Shown piece by piece: positions 1-9,971 of a stretch of DNA of 64,000 nt. Source of the DNA: Trichomonas tenax (lineage: Eukaryota > Parabasalia > Trichomonadida > Trichomonadidae); NCBI GenBank assembly GCA_023091735.1, contig JALKBU010000042.1:47828-111827 (forward strand). Direction: 5' to 3'. The first letter of the stretch is position 1. The number at the start of each line of letters is the position of its first letter. A model generated the notes under the pieces. It searched no databases and was not told the DNA's origin. It saw nothing but the letters and a program-made list of their open reading frames with translations. A program made the position numbers and the translations under genes.

Positions 1-3000
1 GCAAAATTCTTTGTATGAGAAATCTTGTCAACAAACTTAGGAGCGACTTCGCAAAACGCAGATCTAAGTGCCTGAATGTCGCTTTCCGAAAGCTGAGCGT
101 TTGTCTTCTCAAGGGCTCTTGAGAATGGAAGTGTTGGATGAAGAATACGGCAAATTGGAGACTTGAGGACAACTTCAGCATCAGACTGAATGTTTCGCAT
201 AACAAGTAATCTCGTCTTTGAAAGTAATGATGGGGTGAGGTCTGAAAGAGAATCAGTTTCGATGACAATTTTGAACTTGCTAGAAAGTCTGTATCCTTCA
301 AGCGAGTTGAGTTGAACCATGTGACTATCTTGTGGGCCAATTAACTGGCTGCAGTATTGAGCAAATTCTGATGTCAATGTGCCATCTAATCTCAAGATCT
401 TCATGTAGTTCTTCTTTGTGTGGAGTCTATGCATTGTGCTGTGGATTTGTCCATAGTTCCACATCTGACCTAAAGTGATATCATTAACGATTGTTCCGAA
501 GACTCTCTGCCACTTATCAGCACCGAAGTACAATGTTGCAGATGTAACAGGGAGATGTGAAGTTCCACGCATCTGTTCATTGTTCATGATGTTGATATAC
601 AAGTTAAGAACTGATGTCTTTCCTGAGTGTGGAGAACCTGCGATAATAACGGTATCATAAGAGCAGAACATGTTGTATAAGTTCCAGGCCTGATTGATCA
701 AGTATTCCGATGGAACTTTGTCTCCAAGTTTCTTAACTTCCTCCTTTGCTATGGCTCTGAACTGAGTCTCTGTTTCTGATTTCATTAAATCATTAATTTG
801 TTGAATGATGTCTTTGGCGTTATCACCAATCCTGAAGGAATTATAGAGAATTTCTGCAAGAACTTTCTTCTGGCTTGCATCAAGGAGATCCTCGAAATGA
901 TAATAAGCGAAGCAAGCAACAAACAGTACCTGATTAGTGTGGAATTGAGATGACTTTCTCTTCTCAATCTCATCAAAGATGGCGAATAAGTGCGGTTGAA
1001 TTAATTGCTTGATAAGTCTCTCTTTGAACATTGTTGTCGCCATGAACATGAATGAGCATAATGATGCAGCAATATCCTTTGGAACTAAAACACCCAACGC
1101 TGACAGTCTGATCTCAGCAAACGTTGTGTAAGCTGGTTTTCTCAATGCGACGCATCTGCACAAAGCTTTTAATTGAGCTGGAACCTTTTCGTTGTTGGAG
1201 AATTCTGTGTCCGCTGTCAAGAAGACTTTTGTGTTCTTATCGAGATCAACGAGTCTTGAAGAAATTGTAATACGTGGATTTCCTGCTTGTTGAGCTGAAA
1301 TAAGGGATCTTAAGTTGTCGAACAAATAACTTGAGTTTGTGTGTGACAACATATCTGCATCAGCAATGTGGAGCCATGAACCAGATGAAGCAGCTCCAAT
1401 AAGGATTCTGCTGAAGAAGAACTCGTTGAGATCTGGGAATTGTCTCTGAGCAAACAAGAATTTACCGAATTGCATTGCGAGTTGTCTAACGAGTGCAGAC
1501 TTTCCTGAACCAGCACTTCCGGTGATAACATTGATCTCTTTGTTGACCATACTCGCCGTGATTGTGCGCATTGCTGTGGAAAATGTTGGAGACTGAACGT
1601 ATTCTCTAACAGAGCCCCAATATTCGAGACCATGCTCAAATTTTGTTCTGTCGATTGTAACTGTGAATTGAGAGTTGTTTTGGTTGAAGTTAAGATGAAC
1701 GAATTGGTTCCAGTTCAACAAATGCGATGTGTTAGGAAGTTTCTCGCCAAGATAAACAACCATCAACTTGAATGATTGTAAAACAGAGATAATGATTGAT
1801 AATTTTCTGTAGTTAAGTGGAACTGTTTCTCCTAAAAGAGAAGCAGACAATTCCTTGATTTTATCAACAATTTCAGCTTCAAGAACCTGGAAAACTTTTT
1901 GATCATCGTCGAGTTTGGCGAAGCAATCATCGATCTTCTGGCAAATGTAAACATGGAGCGCTTGAACAGCTGTATATGAAGTGAATGAAAGGACCCAATT
2001 CGAGAAAGGAAGAGACTGAAGTGATTCAAGAGCGTGTGAAATTCCTGTAACAACAGACTTTCTCATAGACTCGAATACAGCCGGAAGCCAAACTTCGATT
2101 CCACCACTGCACTGAATTGGATGTGGGAATATGAATTCATCGCTGTCAGCATTGAGCAAACCATTGATCTTGATCTTCGATTGACCACGAGCGTAGCCTC
2201 CTTGAACAATATCATCTGAGCCTCCATGTGGAACGATGATGTTGATGACATTCATGAACAGCTTCGAAAGAGCTTCGCAGAAGTCGGAATATGAGTTTGT
2301 AGAAACAAGAGTCAAGACATCCTTGTTCGATAAGAAGAACAGTCTTGGAATAGCATTCCTCTTGTTATCGAGATATTTGCCGAGCGCAACTAATATTGAT
2401 TCTATAGATTGATTGTTTTCTTTCAATGATTCTAGTAATGAAGGGAAACTTGCAACAGCGAAAAGCCTTGAATCCTTTGATGTATGTCTTGCCATTGAAA
2501 CCCACTTACGCTGAACAGCAGCAAATCTGTTTGCTTGGTGAGGAAGAATTGCTCTTGCTTCTTCGCTGGAGAAAAGATTGAGAAGAAGAACCCAGTTGCT
2601 CTGGAATCTTGTCCATTGATCCAAAATATTGACGATGTTTTCAAGGTTCACAGATAATGTCTGAACTTGTTCTCTTACACCGCCAACATATGGAAGCATA
2701 AGCATCTTCTGTAATGTGATGATTGTATCGTTAATTTCAGCAATTAAGCCACTGACATCAGCGATTAAGACATTGTCGTCGTTCTTCGATTGCGACTCCT
2801 GAAGTGGAAGTTGAACCTTTGCCCAGTATGAGTTCATGTTCTGGAATTTGCTTTCCAAGTCGCTCTCACCACGGGATGTCTCTGTGATGCGCTTGATGCG
2901 ATCGTAGTCATCGAGAATGCCGAGAGAAATCAACTCACCTAACGTGATATCTGGGCGATATGAATTGCCTCTGCCACACTCGTCGAAGAGTGAGTTCCAG

Positions 3001-5741
3001 TGTCTTGTCTGCATATTGCCTTTCGAAAGTTGCTCAACTTCATCGATGAATCTTAAGACATCTTGAATCTTCGAAGAAAGTTCAAGAAGCAATGGATAGT
3101 TGCCTCTCGAGTTTTCTTGAAGATATTTCGCAGTTGATTGGAGATTTTGAACTGAATTACGGAATTTATCGATTTGAATGTTTGCAAAGTGCGTCTTTGT
3201 GATGATTTCTGAGAGATATGTCCAATCTTTGGCGATTTGATACAAACTGATTGTGAAATCAGTTGCTGCAAGAACGTTCTTGTAAGCACTGAAATCGTTG
3301 AGTTGAACATTAATTGCTTCCTGATATCCAACCAACATCTTAATTTGTGGTTCGAGATCGACAACTTGCGATTTAAGTTTGTGTGATTCTTCGAGCTTTG
3401 ATTCAATATCAACATCCTTAAGAGCAATTGGAATTGTTGTTGCCTTTTCGAAAAGATGTCCAATGATCTTTTCCAACTTGTGGACGTTTTCTTTAAGCTG
3501 TTTGACGAATGGATCTTTGACATTCTCCTTAACAAGATTTCTGCCGTTTTCATCAATCTTGAAGCTTGCGAAAGCTGCTGGTAATGGATTTCTATCATGT
3601 TCAACTCCAAAGTTATCGAAGAGATCATAAACGCTGTCGACGAATGAAATTTCTGTCTGAATTTGTTGGACAACACTCATTGATCTCGTTAAAATGAGGC
3701 AGTAATCAACAAACTGTTCAAGAGTGCGTGGATCGCTCTTCATTTCTCTATTGTAGAATCCAATAGCGTTGAGTATCATATCAATCTTCATTTGAGATAA
3801 ATCTCTCAATAATTTGATTAAATCAGACAATGCTTTCTCAGGAATTGGCTCTAATTCCTTCTTCAGCTCCTTAGAGTCGACATATAAAGCAAGTTTAACT
3901 AAACCGGTTCTCATTGTTGCAATCAACGCGGATTGGGCCTTGAAGTAATTAATATCATTTGCAACTAAAGCCAAATCAACAACTGGTTCATCTTCATTAT
4001 TGATCAGGAATTTATCTTCGTTATCCATTCTTTCTAAGGCTGAGATAGGTCCTTTGTAAGGTTCTCCTTTCCTTGTGACGAGATATTTCCTTGGATTCCA
4101 TTCCTTTCCGAGTTTGTAGATTGGATAATATTCGGAGAAATTCTGTGAAGACTGAAGTGACTGACGATATGATTCACTGATGATTTCGATGATGTGTTTC
4201 TCGATTGGCTCAAGCGATGCAACACCGCTTAATATCTGCGACAATGTGCATCCTTGTTCATAGAATTTTGAAATATCAAAGCCACCTTCTCTGATGAACG
4301 GAATCAATTTGTTTGATGAAACTAAACGTGGTAAATTGTTGAGTGTTTTTTCGGCATCTTGCAAACTTGTTGAAACAGTTTTAACGAGAGCTTCAAGTGT
4401 TGGTTTGAGTTTAACGCTGCTGTCTTCTGCGAAATAGACGTCAACTTGGAAAATTGCTGCATGAACATTTGAAACATTTTCATTTGCTTCTTTGAATGAT
4501 TCGATGCAAACTTTGCAAAGAGTTTCCATGTGAATGTAATCAATAACGCGAATAAATGATGACAATTTGACGATCTCGTTGTTGACTTTGATTGTTCTTT
4601 CTAATCTAAGGCGAGCTTTCTTCTTTTCGAGTAATTTTAATTTATCGAGATTTGGATTTCTATTATGAATGTCTGTGAATTCGTTATCATCAACTTGAAC
4701 ATTGAGTGGATCTGAAATATTTCTATATAATTCGATAATTCTATCAATAATCACGCTTATATAATTTGAATATTCACTTTTGAGCTGATCGAGATTCTTT
4801 CTCATTAAATCTTCAAATTCATTCAGTGAGTATTTCTTTGATTGAACGAAACACAGCAAATTTTGACGAACCATTGTTTCTGATTTTGTTCTCATCAAAT
4901 AAAGTGCTGTTTTTTCAGCAAAGAAGGATGCATCATAGAAGAACGGATGCAACTTAACTGCCTGCAATTTGTGGCTGAATCTATGTGCCATCATGAAATT
5001 TTTCCATATTAAAAATGGTTTCCAATAGAAATACAATGAGAATATTCTCATCTTCTTAACAACACCGAATATCGATGTTTCATATGACCATTGATCCAAT
5101 GTCATGTTATCTGTGTCGCCGTTCTTTTGAACGTGTGTAATTCCAGATGCTGACATTGTAAAGTAATTGTCAACTTCTTCTGGTATTGTAGGAACTTTCT
5201 GTAACGTATATGGATCGTAATCAGGACTATTTGGTTGTGTTGTGTGAATCATAAAAATAAATCTGTGTCCACGCCCGTCCTTTCGCTTGCTGAAATAAGC
5301 AATCGGATCATCATCGAATACTAGAGCTTCTTTCTCTGCTTTTTCTTGAGCACGAAGTTCTTCTAAAGCAGAAGATGTTGGAATTTTCAGAGACATTTGT
5401 TTCGGAAAAAGCAGCGATGCATTATGTTGTGGAGGCATTTTCGTACTTAAGTGCACTTGTGTCGTGACTTCTCGATTTTGATTTTTAGCAGCGCGATTTC
5501 TAAAAGCTAAAAGTGCCGGATTTTGTAATGTAGTTATTCTCGTATTCTGTTGTGATCGTGATGTCGAAGTATCAAAGTTTTTTGCGCCAGATACAATATC
5601 AGATGGTTCAAATAATCGAGGAGCTGTGAGATTTGAGCGCCCCAAAGTACTTCCAATGTGAACTTTCCTTGTATTGTAAATACTCATCTCTGGATCATCG
5701 TCGTCGTATTTCGATTTACGACGATTTGGATTCAAACTCAT
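1..5741 (-). CDS. dynein heavy chain, N-terminal part (runs off left edge)
   Basis: An uninterrupted reading frame runs from the ATG at 5741-5739 to the left edge (about 1,913 codons, no stop), so the gene is partial at its C-terminus. Dynein heavy chains are the motor subunits of axonemal and cytoplasmic dynein. The tail and linker occupy about 1,400 residues, short enough to suggest a single-headed inner-arm type. AAA1 has the P-loop GSAGSGKS at 1497-1520 (residue ~1408), preceded by HGLEYWGS, which matches the YGYEYLG lead-in of dyneins. AAA2 has the P-loop GSPHSGKT at 615-638 (residue ~1702), followed by an RLDG Walker-B-like segment. The AAA1 Walker B region reads WLHIADAD where dyneins have WxCFDEFN, and the sensor I segment reads FLTADTEF where dyneins have FITMNPG. 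The family call is firm; motor activity is doubtful. The proline- and charge-rich first ~150 residues look disordered. Confidence 0.9.
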   Translation of the reverse strand, partial: MSLNPNRRKSKYDDDDPEMSIYNTRKVHIGSTLGRSNLTAPRLFEPSDIVSGAKNFDTSTSRSQQNTRITTLQNPALLAFRNRAAKNQNREVTTQVHLSTKMPPQHNASLLFPKQMSLKIPTSSALEELRAQEKAEKEALVFDDDPIAYFSKRKDGRGHRFIFMIHTTQPNSPDYDPYTLQKVPTIPEEVDNYFTMSASGITHVQKNGDTDNMTLDQWSYETSIFGVVKKMRIFSLYFYWKPFLIWKNFMMAHRFSHKLQAVKLHPFFYDASFFAEKTALYLMRTKSETMVRQNLLCFVQSKKYSLNEFEDLMRKNLDQLKSEYSNYISVIIDRIIELYRNISDPLNVQVDDNEFTDIHNRNPNLDKLKLLEKKKARLRLERTIKVNNEIVKLSSFIRVIDYIHMETLCKVCIESFKEANENVSNVHAAIFQVDVYFAEDSSVKLKPTLEALVKTVSTSLQDAEKTLNNLPRLVSSNKLIPFIREGGFDISKFYEQGCTLSQILSGVASLEPIEKHIIEIISESYRQSLQSSQNFSEYYPIYKLGKEWNPRKYLVTRKGEPYKGPISALERMDNEDKFLINNEDEPVVDLALVANDINYFKAQSALIATMRTGLVKLALYVDSKELKKELEPIPEKALSDLIKLLRDLSQMKIDMILNAIGFYNREMKSDPRTLEQFVDYCLILTRSMSVVQQIQTEISFVDSVYDLFDNFGVEHDRNPLPAAFASFKIDENGRNLVKENVKDPFVKQLKENVHKLEKIIGHLFEKATTIPIALKDVDIESKLEESHKLKSQVVDLEPQIKMLVGYQEAINVQLNDFSAYKNVLAATDFTISLYQIAKDWTYLSEIITKTHFANIQIDKFRNSVQNLQSTAKYLQENSRGNYPLLLELSSKIQDVLRFIDEVEQLSKGNMQTRHWNSLFDECGRGNSYRPDITLGELISLGILDDYDRIKRITETSRGESDLESKFQNMNSYWAKVQLPLQESQSKNDDNVLIADVSGLIAEINDTIITLQKMLMLPYVGGVREQVQTLSVNLENIVNILDQWTRFQSNWVLLLNLFSSEEARAILPHQANRFAAVQRKWVSMARHTSKDSRLFAVASFPSLLESLKENNQSIESILVALGKYLDNKRNAIPRLFFLSNKDVLTLVSTNSYSDFCEALSKLFMNVINIIVPHGGSDDIVQGGYARGQSKIKINGLLNADSDEFIFPHPIQCSGGIEVWLPAVFESMRKSVVTGISHALESLQSLPFSNWVLSFTSYTAVQALHVYICQKIDDCFAKLDDDQKVFQVLEAEIVDKIKELSASLLGETVPLNYRKLSIIISVLQSFKLMVVYLGEKLPNTSHLLNWNQFVHLNFNQNNSQFTVTIDRTKFEHGLEYWGSVREYVQSPTFSTAMRTITASMVNKEINVITGSAGSGKSALVRQLAMQFGKFLFAQRQFPDLNEFFFSRILIGAASSGSWLHIADADMLSHTNSSYLFDNLRSLISAQQAGNPRITISSRLVDLDKNTKVFLTADTEFSNNEKVPAQLKALCRCVALRKPAYTTFAEIRLSALGVLVPKDIAASLCSFMFMATTMFKERLIKQLIQPHLFAIFDEIEKRKSSQFHTNQVLFVACFAYYHFEDLLDASQKKVLAEILYNSFRIGDNAKDIIQQINDLMKSETETQFRAIAKEEVKKLGDKVPSEYLINQAWNLYNMFCSYDTVIIAGSPHSGKTSVLNLYINIMNNEQMRGTSHLPVTSATLYFGADKWQRVFGTIVNDITLGQMWNYGQIHSTMHRLHTKKNYMKILRLDGTLTSEFAQYCSQLIGPQDSHMVQLNSLEGYRLSSKFKIVIETDSLSDLTPSLLSKTRLLVMRNIQSDAEVVLKSPICRILHPTLPFSRALEKTNAQLSESDIQALRSAFCEVAPKFVDKISHTKNF

Positions 5742-6130
5742 CCAGATTTTTAAAAAACGTGCTAAATAATCGTTCTCACTAAAATGATGTATGATCTGTC
5801 ATCTCCATTGTCAATTATCCATTTTTGCAGAATATATTTTGCTTTATTTCGAATTTTCAAAAATCACTTGAAATAAATTTCAAAATATTCCTTCATAACT
5901 TCTACCATAACATAAACTACATGAACCTTAATAAGTTTCAGAAACGTAGAACCAATATTTTCATTATATTTACTTTTCATAAAATATTTTCTAATTTTAA
6001 CTCAATACTTTCACAAATCAATGTAATATTCAAATGTGTTTTTATCTTAACGGCATATTGATTTTGGGGAAAAAAATAAATTTCGATTTTTTTCAAGAAA
6101 ACAAACTTTATTTACTAATAAACAAATACA
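5742..6130. other. AT-rich spacer between two divergent-in-function minus-strand genes
   Basis: The 389-base spacer lies upstream of the dynein start and downstream of the mannosyltransferase stop. A 78-codon open frame on the plus strand (5825-6061) is rich in Phe, Asn and Ile, as expected from AT-rich noncoding DNA, and resembles no family. Nothing else is seen. Confidence 0.5.
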
Positions 6131-7600
6131 TTATAACCAGTTCTGATTCCATTGGAGGAAATCGAAATCAAATTCCTCAAGGCCGTAAGCAAGAGGTGCC
6201 CACATGAAATATCCAGAAATGACAACGACAGCATATAAAGGAAGGAAGAAACCCTTCAAAAAGGGAGATAATCTATCCATGAAAACACCAGAGTGCAAAA
6301 TACCGAACATAAGCGCAATGGTGTAATGATAAATGAAAGTAACACGTGGAATCAACATGAATGGCAACAGGCAACAAGCATAGCCAACAATGCAAAGGCT
6401 TTGAACTGAACCAATCTTATTAGTTGTCAAAACGAATGCACAGCCTGCAATAAGAATGAAGAAAACAGGCCAATATAATAATGGAGAGCCCATATCAACA
6501 ATCATTCTTTCATTGTTCGTCCAAAATAGAACATTCTTGCCTGTCAATAACGGCCATTGGTACCATTTTGATGCATAAGGATGCGACATATTTCTATCGA
6601 AATTACTTGTAAATTGATACATCAATGTTTCGAATGCTCTTAATAAAATTGATGGTGCTTCTGCACGCATAGCGAAGTTAGGACTTGTTTGATTCAAAAG
6701 CGTTCCTTTAACTAAAGGAGTAACGAAATAAGTTCCTTCAGGAATTTGATTGAACGGAATCATTTCCAAATGAATGATTGTGAATATCATGAGACAAGAA
6801 AATACAACTATGAATATGAAACAGCACCTGAAATATGCTTGAATCAATAAACTTTTCCTTTGGCTTTTATCGGATTTGAATACATATAAAAATTCATGTG
6901 CGAAAGCAAAAAGCATCAATCCACCAGCTGTAAATTTGATAGAACATGCACACCCTATAAATAGGGCTTCCAACAATAATGTGATCACAGTATTTTTTCG
7001 ATAATTTACAAAAAACGCGAGAATTGCTGAACAACTAAAGAAATGCAGAATGCCATCTGTCAGAATAAACCTTCCCTGTACAATCATTGATATTTCGGAT
7101 GTTACCATTAATCCAACCAAAATACTTGACATGAAACTGCATCCGATTGTACGCGCAGCAACATACATTATCGCAGGGCAGAACCCTGCAAAGTAAGCTG
7201 GGCAAGTTCGTAAAGTTACGTATGAAACTGATGGAAATTGAGCATTGCGTTTAACTAAATCATCATAATTGTATCCTTCTCTGTAATCGGTGAGATAAAT
7301 ATGAAGCATCATGAGAAGTCTCGCTAAAGGAGGGTGAATATCATAAAAATAACGACGATTTCTGTAACATTCGATATAATTTCCAAAATGCACTTCATCA
7401 AATACGACATTGCGTGGGAATTGAATCTTAAACAGACGAGAAAACATTCCCATAAAGAGAAAGATTCCTAAAGCCGCAGAATCGCGAAGATCAATCCTAA
7501 TTTCTTTATGAGGACGATCTTCGCATACTCTAGTGAATATATTTTTCTGATTTTTCTCCCTCTTTGGCCTCAGAGATAAATCACTAGAATCAGATACCAT
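6131..7600 (-). CDS. protein O-mannosyltransferase-like membrane enzyme, short form
   Basis: 489 residues, ATG at 7600. Protein O-mannosyltransferases (GT39) move mannose from dolichyl-phosphate-mannose to Ser/Thr of secretory proteins in the ER membrane. The family signature is clear: FDEVHFG at residues 67-73 (the Asp-Glu pair is the expected catalytic/metal site), DIHPPLARLL at 87-96, and GRFILTDGILHFF in the second conserved loop. Near the middle, SHPYASKWYQWPLL matches the conserved HPY-WPLL segment. Many hydrophobic helices follow, as in a multi-pass protein. Classical members are about 700-900 residues with a lumenal MIR region; here the lumenal loop is short and I see no MIR domain. 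The enzyme is therefore a reduced form or a related GT39 branch. A TTTACGTGTCA motif lies 28 bases upstream of the start. Confidence 0.85.
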   Translation of the reverse strand: MVSDSSDLSLRPKREKNQKNIFTRVCEDRPHKEIRIDLRDSAALGIFLFMGMFSRLFKIQFPRNVVFDEVHFGNYIECYRNRRYFYDIHPPLARLLMMLHIYLTDYREGYNYDDLVKRNAQFPSVSYVTLRTCPAYFAGFCPAIMYVAARTIGCSFMSSILVGLMVTSEISMIVQGRFILTDGILHFFSCSAILAFFVNYRKNTVITLLLEALFIGCACSIKFTAGGLMLFAFAHEFLYVFKSDKSQRKSLLIQAYFRCCFIFIVVFSCLMIFTIIHLEMIPFNQIPEGTYFVTPLVKGTLLNQTSPNFAMRAEAPSILLRAFETLMYQFTSNFDRNMSHPYASKWYQWPLLTGKNVLFWTNNERMIVDMGSPLLYWPVFFILIAGCAFVLTTNKIGSVQSLCIVGYACCLLPFMLIPRVTFIYHYTIALMFGILHSGVFMDRLSPFLKGFFLPLYAVVVISGYFMWAPLAYGLEEFDFDFLQWNQNWL

Positions 7601-7628
7601 TTTTGATAAATAATGTCGGTATTTAAAG

Positions 7629-7639
7629 TTTACGTGTCA
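7629..7639 (+). promoter_or_regulatory. TTTACRTGTCA-type motif upstream of the mannosyltransferase
   Basis: TTTACGTGTCA, one base from the recurrent TTTACATGTCA motif of this window, starts 28 bases upstream of the ATG at 7600. A regulatory role is inferred only from recurrence and position. Confidence 0.35.
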
Positions 7640-7854
7640 AAATTATTTATATCACTTATTTTCCAATTCTATTAATGATTCCAGCGAACAATTCTTAATG
7701 GACTAAACTTCATTTATGTGCACCTATTTGATTACAAGTATTTAATCTTTAATTTCAATTTTTGGCATCTCAACTTGGAATTTTTTTTAACATCACCATT
7801 TTAATCATAATTATCAATGTAATTAGAATCTACATCGATAATAATACAACATAA

Positions 7855-8300
7855 TACCGATAATTTATTGTATTTCATATTTATATCAAGAAATCTTATT
7901 TCATATTTCCTATGAAGCAGATAAAACATTGAATATCTATTGCCAGAATATAGAGAGGTGTCGATATGTCCATAAATGTACTTTCAAGTCAATCAGATTC
8001 CTATCGCATAAAAAGTTATTGAGGTTGCGGGACTACACCGTTCTGATTGATTTTCGGAATTCCTCCCTAATTGTTGGATAAAATATAATAAACATCTGAG
8101 CGAAATATTACTAAAAATAGCTTCATCAATGATGTTTGAACTAAATATAGGCTTAGGAATAATCAAATTACTATCATTAACCTAAAAAAGATTTTTTTCA
8201 ATTTGGATCTTATGTCTGAATCAAACAAATTTAACAGCGTGGCTTTAAGTTTTAGGATAATGTTGACTGATTTACATTATTATAAATATAATAAAAGGAA
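7855..8300 (+). repeat. dispersed repeat R1, copy 1 (decayed small ORF)
   Basis: About 430 bases here match 20980-21410 at roughly 90 per cent identity by eye, in the same orientation. The second copy keeps an open 78-codon frame with an ATG. This copy has no ATG at the matching place and carries one extra T (7863 region), which breaks the frame. Similarity continues past the stop codon, so the repeat unit is larger than the ORF. I do not recognise the family. It sits in the spacer between the SANT gene and the mannosyltransferase. Confidence 0.75.
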
Positions 8301-8429
8301 AAAAAATGAAATTGAATATCGATTGTTCTTGGATTGTAATTTGGTATAGCTCTTATTAAATTTTGAATAGAAACAATAAGTATAATATATTTTTATAATA
8401 CACAAATAACAATAAAAAGATTAAAACTT

Positions 8430-9971
8430 CTATTCAACTAGAATTCTCTTTCTTCCTCTTTGTCTTCCGGCAACATCAGCTTGCTTAAGATTCAGCTTGA
8501 TTCTGTATATATTATAGTACTCGATAACTTCCTTGATTGTCTTAAGAGGGAGTGCTTGAGCAATTTTCTTGAAATCTCTTGGATGCTGATAATACTTATC
8601 TAAGAAGATCTGTTTTTCTGCATCATTCCATGGATTCCTCTTCTTGTATATTTCGTGTTCTTTGACTGGATCTTCGACATATGAGTTCTCATCGTAATAT
8701 AAATATGCTTCTTTCTCTTCATCATCGAGATACATAATCTGATCTTTGCCGCAGAATCTCTTTGCTGTATGATCTGTTGGCTTGATGATAGAGAGAGCAA
8801 ACTCCGGGGGCCACTCATCAATGGAAGCATGAATATCTTTGTGGTATGTGTCGAGAAGGTCATTGGACTCTTCCCACATCTTCCTTCTCTCGACATATTC
8901 ATGTGAAAGTTGGCGCATTTTGAGATCATTTTTAGCGACTTTCTGGCAAAGAACATGAAGCATTGTTTCTGTATTTGACTCCTCGTTCTGCATTTCTTCC
9001 ATATACATCGGAAGCTGAGTGATATGAGTATATTTATCTGAATCAATTGGCATTTTGTTTTTAGCATGTGATTGCTTTGCAATTGCTTGACTTGTCGCAA
9101 TAACAGAATCTGGAGCGTTTTGAGTATAAATGATATTATGAAAATCAAGAATCTTAACATTTTCACCACGATCCGCAAAATCAGGCATAGAAATCATTCC
9201 AAGAGTTCTTTCATCTTCAAGCAATTTCATTTTTGTTTGTAATTCTTCAATTTCAACATCAATCGCGTCAATTAATAATTGAATTTCAGAAGCAGATGGT
9301 AAAGCTGGGTACAATGTTGCTGGTTTTACTTCCGGTGGTGGAGGCGGTGGCGCTGCTACCAGTTTTGGAGCTGCAGACCTAAAAATGACTGATGGTCCAG
9401 AAGATTTAGTAGCAGGCATTGATGTCGAAGCCTGAGTGATTGTAACAGGTGCCTGGTTCATTGGGTGCTGTAAAAGTGATTTCATATCAGATATTAACGG
9501 TTTCTTTTCAGCAACGTTATATGTGCTGTGTTGAGGAACGACGATCGACTGTATTGGTTTTGGAGGCGAATTTTGGAGTAATGCCGATACCGAATTTATC
9601 GGTGGAGGGTTTTGCGGAGGATTCTGTGGTTTTGGAGGATTGATAAAAATATCAACGGATTTCGGCCTTGGTACTGGGTTGTTGAGTAGTGTATCGACAG
9701 AAGAGATATTTACTGCCATATTTGGGATGTCGTGGGCAGGTTTTACTGGAATTATTTTTGTTGGTTCAGAAACTTTGCGAGAAACGACTTGTGTGTGCTT
9801 GACGACAACTTTTGGGACTGATGCGGATGGAAGTGGTGGATTTAAAGCGTTAGATAACAAATTCAAATTTAATCCATTCTCTGAAGTATTCTGTTGGGCT
9901 CCTGTGGGATTTGCAGATACAGCATTGTTCTGATGTTCTGGCTGTGCTGTATTGTTATTTTTTTCTGTCAT
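8430..9971 (-). CDS. SANT-domain nuclear protein (co-repressor-like)
   Basis: 513 residues, ATG at 9971. The last ~70 residues hold a SANT/Myb-like domain: NPWNDAEKQIFLDKY, then HPRDFKKIAQALPLKT and EVIEYYNIYRIKL. This is the pattern of SANT domains in NCoR/SMRT and CoREST-type proteins, which join histone deacetylase complexes. A basic tail (GRQRGRKR) could be a nuclear localisation signal. A coiled coil (EIQLLIDAIDVEIEELQTKM) lies near residues 225-250. The first ~220 residues are low-complexity, rich in Pro, Asn and Ser, with a PPPPPPP run. The most likely role is a chromatin-associated scaffold or co-repressor subunit; no enzymatic domain is visible. The several shorter open frames inside it in other frames are shadows. 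Confidence 0.75.
   Translation of the reverse strand: MTEKNNNTAQPEHQNNAVSANPTGAQQNTSENGLNLNLLSNALNPPLPSASVPKVVVKHTQVVSRKVSEPTKIIPVKPAHDIPNMAVNISSVDTLLNNPVPRPKSVDIFINPPKPQNPPQNPPPINSVSALLQNSPPKPIQSIVVPQHSTYNVAEKKPLISDMKSLLQHPMNQAPVTITQASTSMPATKSSGPSVIFRSAAPKLVAAPPPPPPEVKPATLYPALPSASEIQLLIDAIDVEIEELQTKMKLLEDERTLGMISMPDFADRGENVKILDFHNIIYTQNAPDSVIATSQAIAKQSHAKNKMPIDSDKYTHITQLPMYMEEMQNEESNTETMLHVLCQKVAKNDLKMRQLSHEYVERRKMWEESNDLLDTYHKDIHASIDEWPPEFALSIIKPTDHTAKRFCGKDQIMYLDDEEKEAYLYYDENSYVEDPVKEHEIYKKRNPWNDAEKQIFLDKYYQHPRDFKKIAQALPLKTIKEVIEYYNIYRIKLNLKQADVAGRQRGRKRILVE

Noticed and set aside
475..5000. Numerous 60-200 codon frames on both strands at the left end
   Set aside because: All lie inside the single long dynein frame, which has no stop before the edge and contains the AAA motifs.
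8600..9178. 192-codon Lys/Ser-rich minus-strand frame
   Set aside because: It is a shifted reading of the SANT-domain gene.
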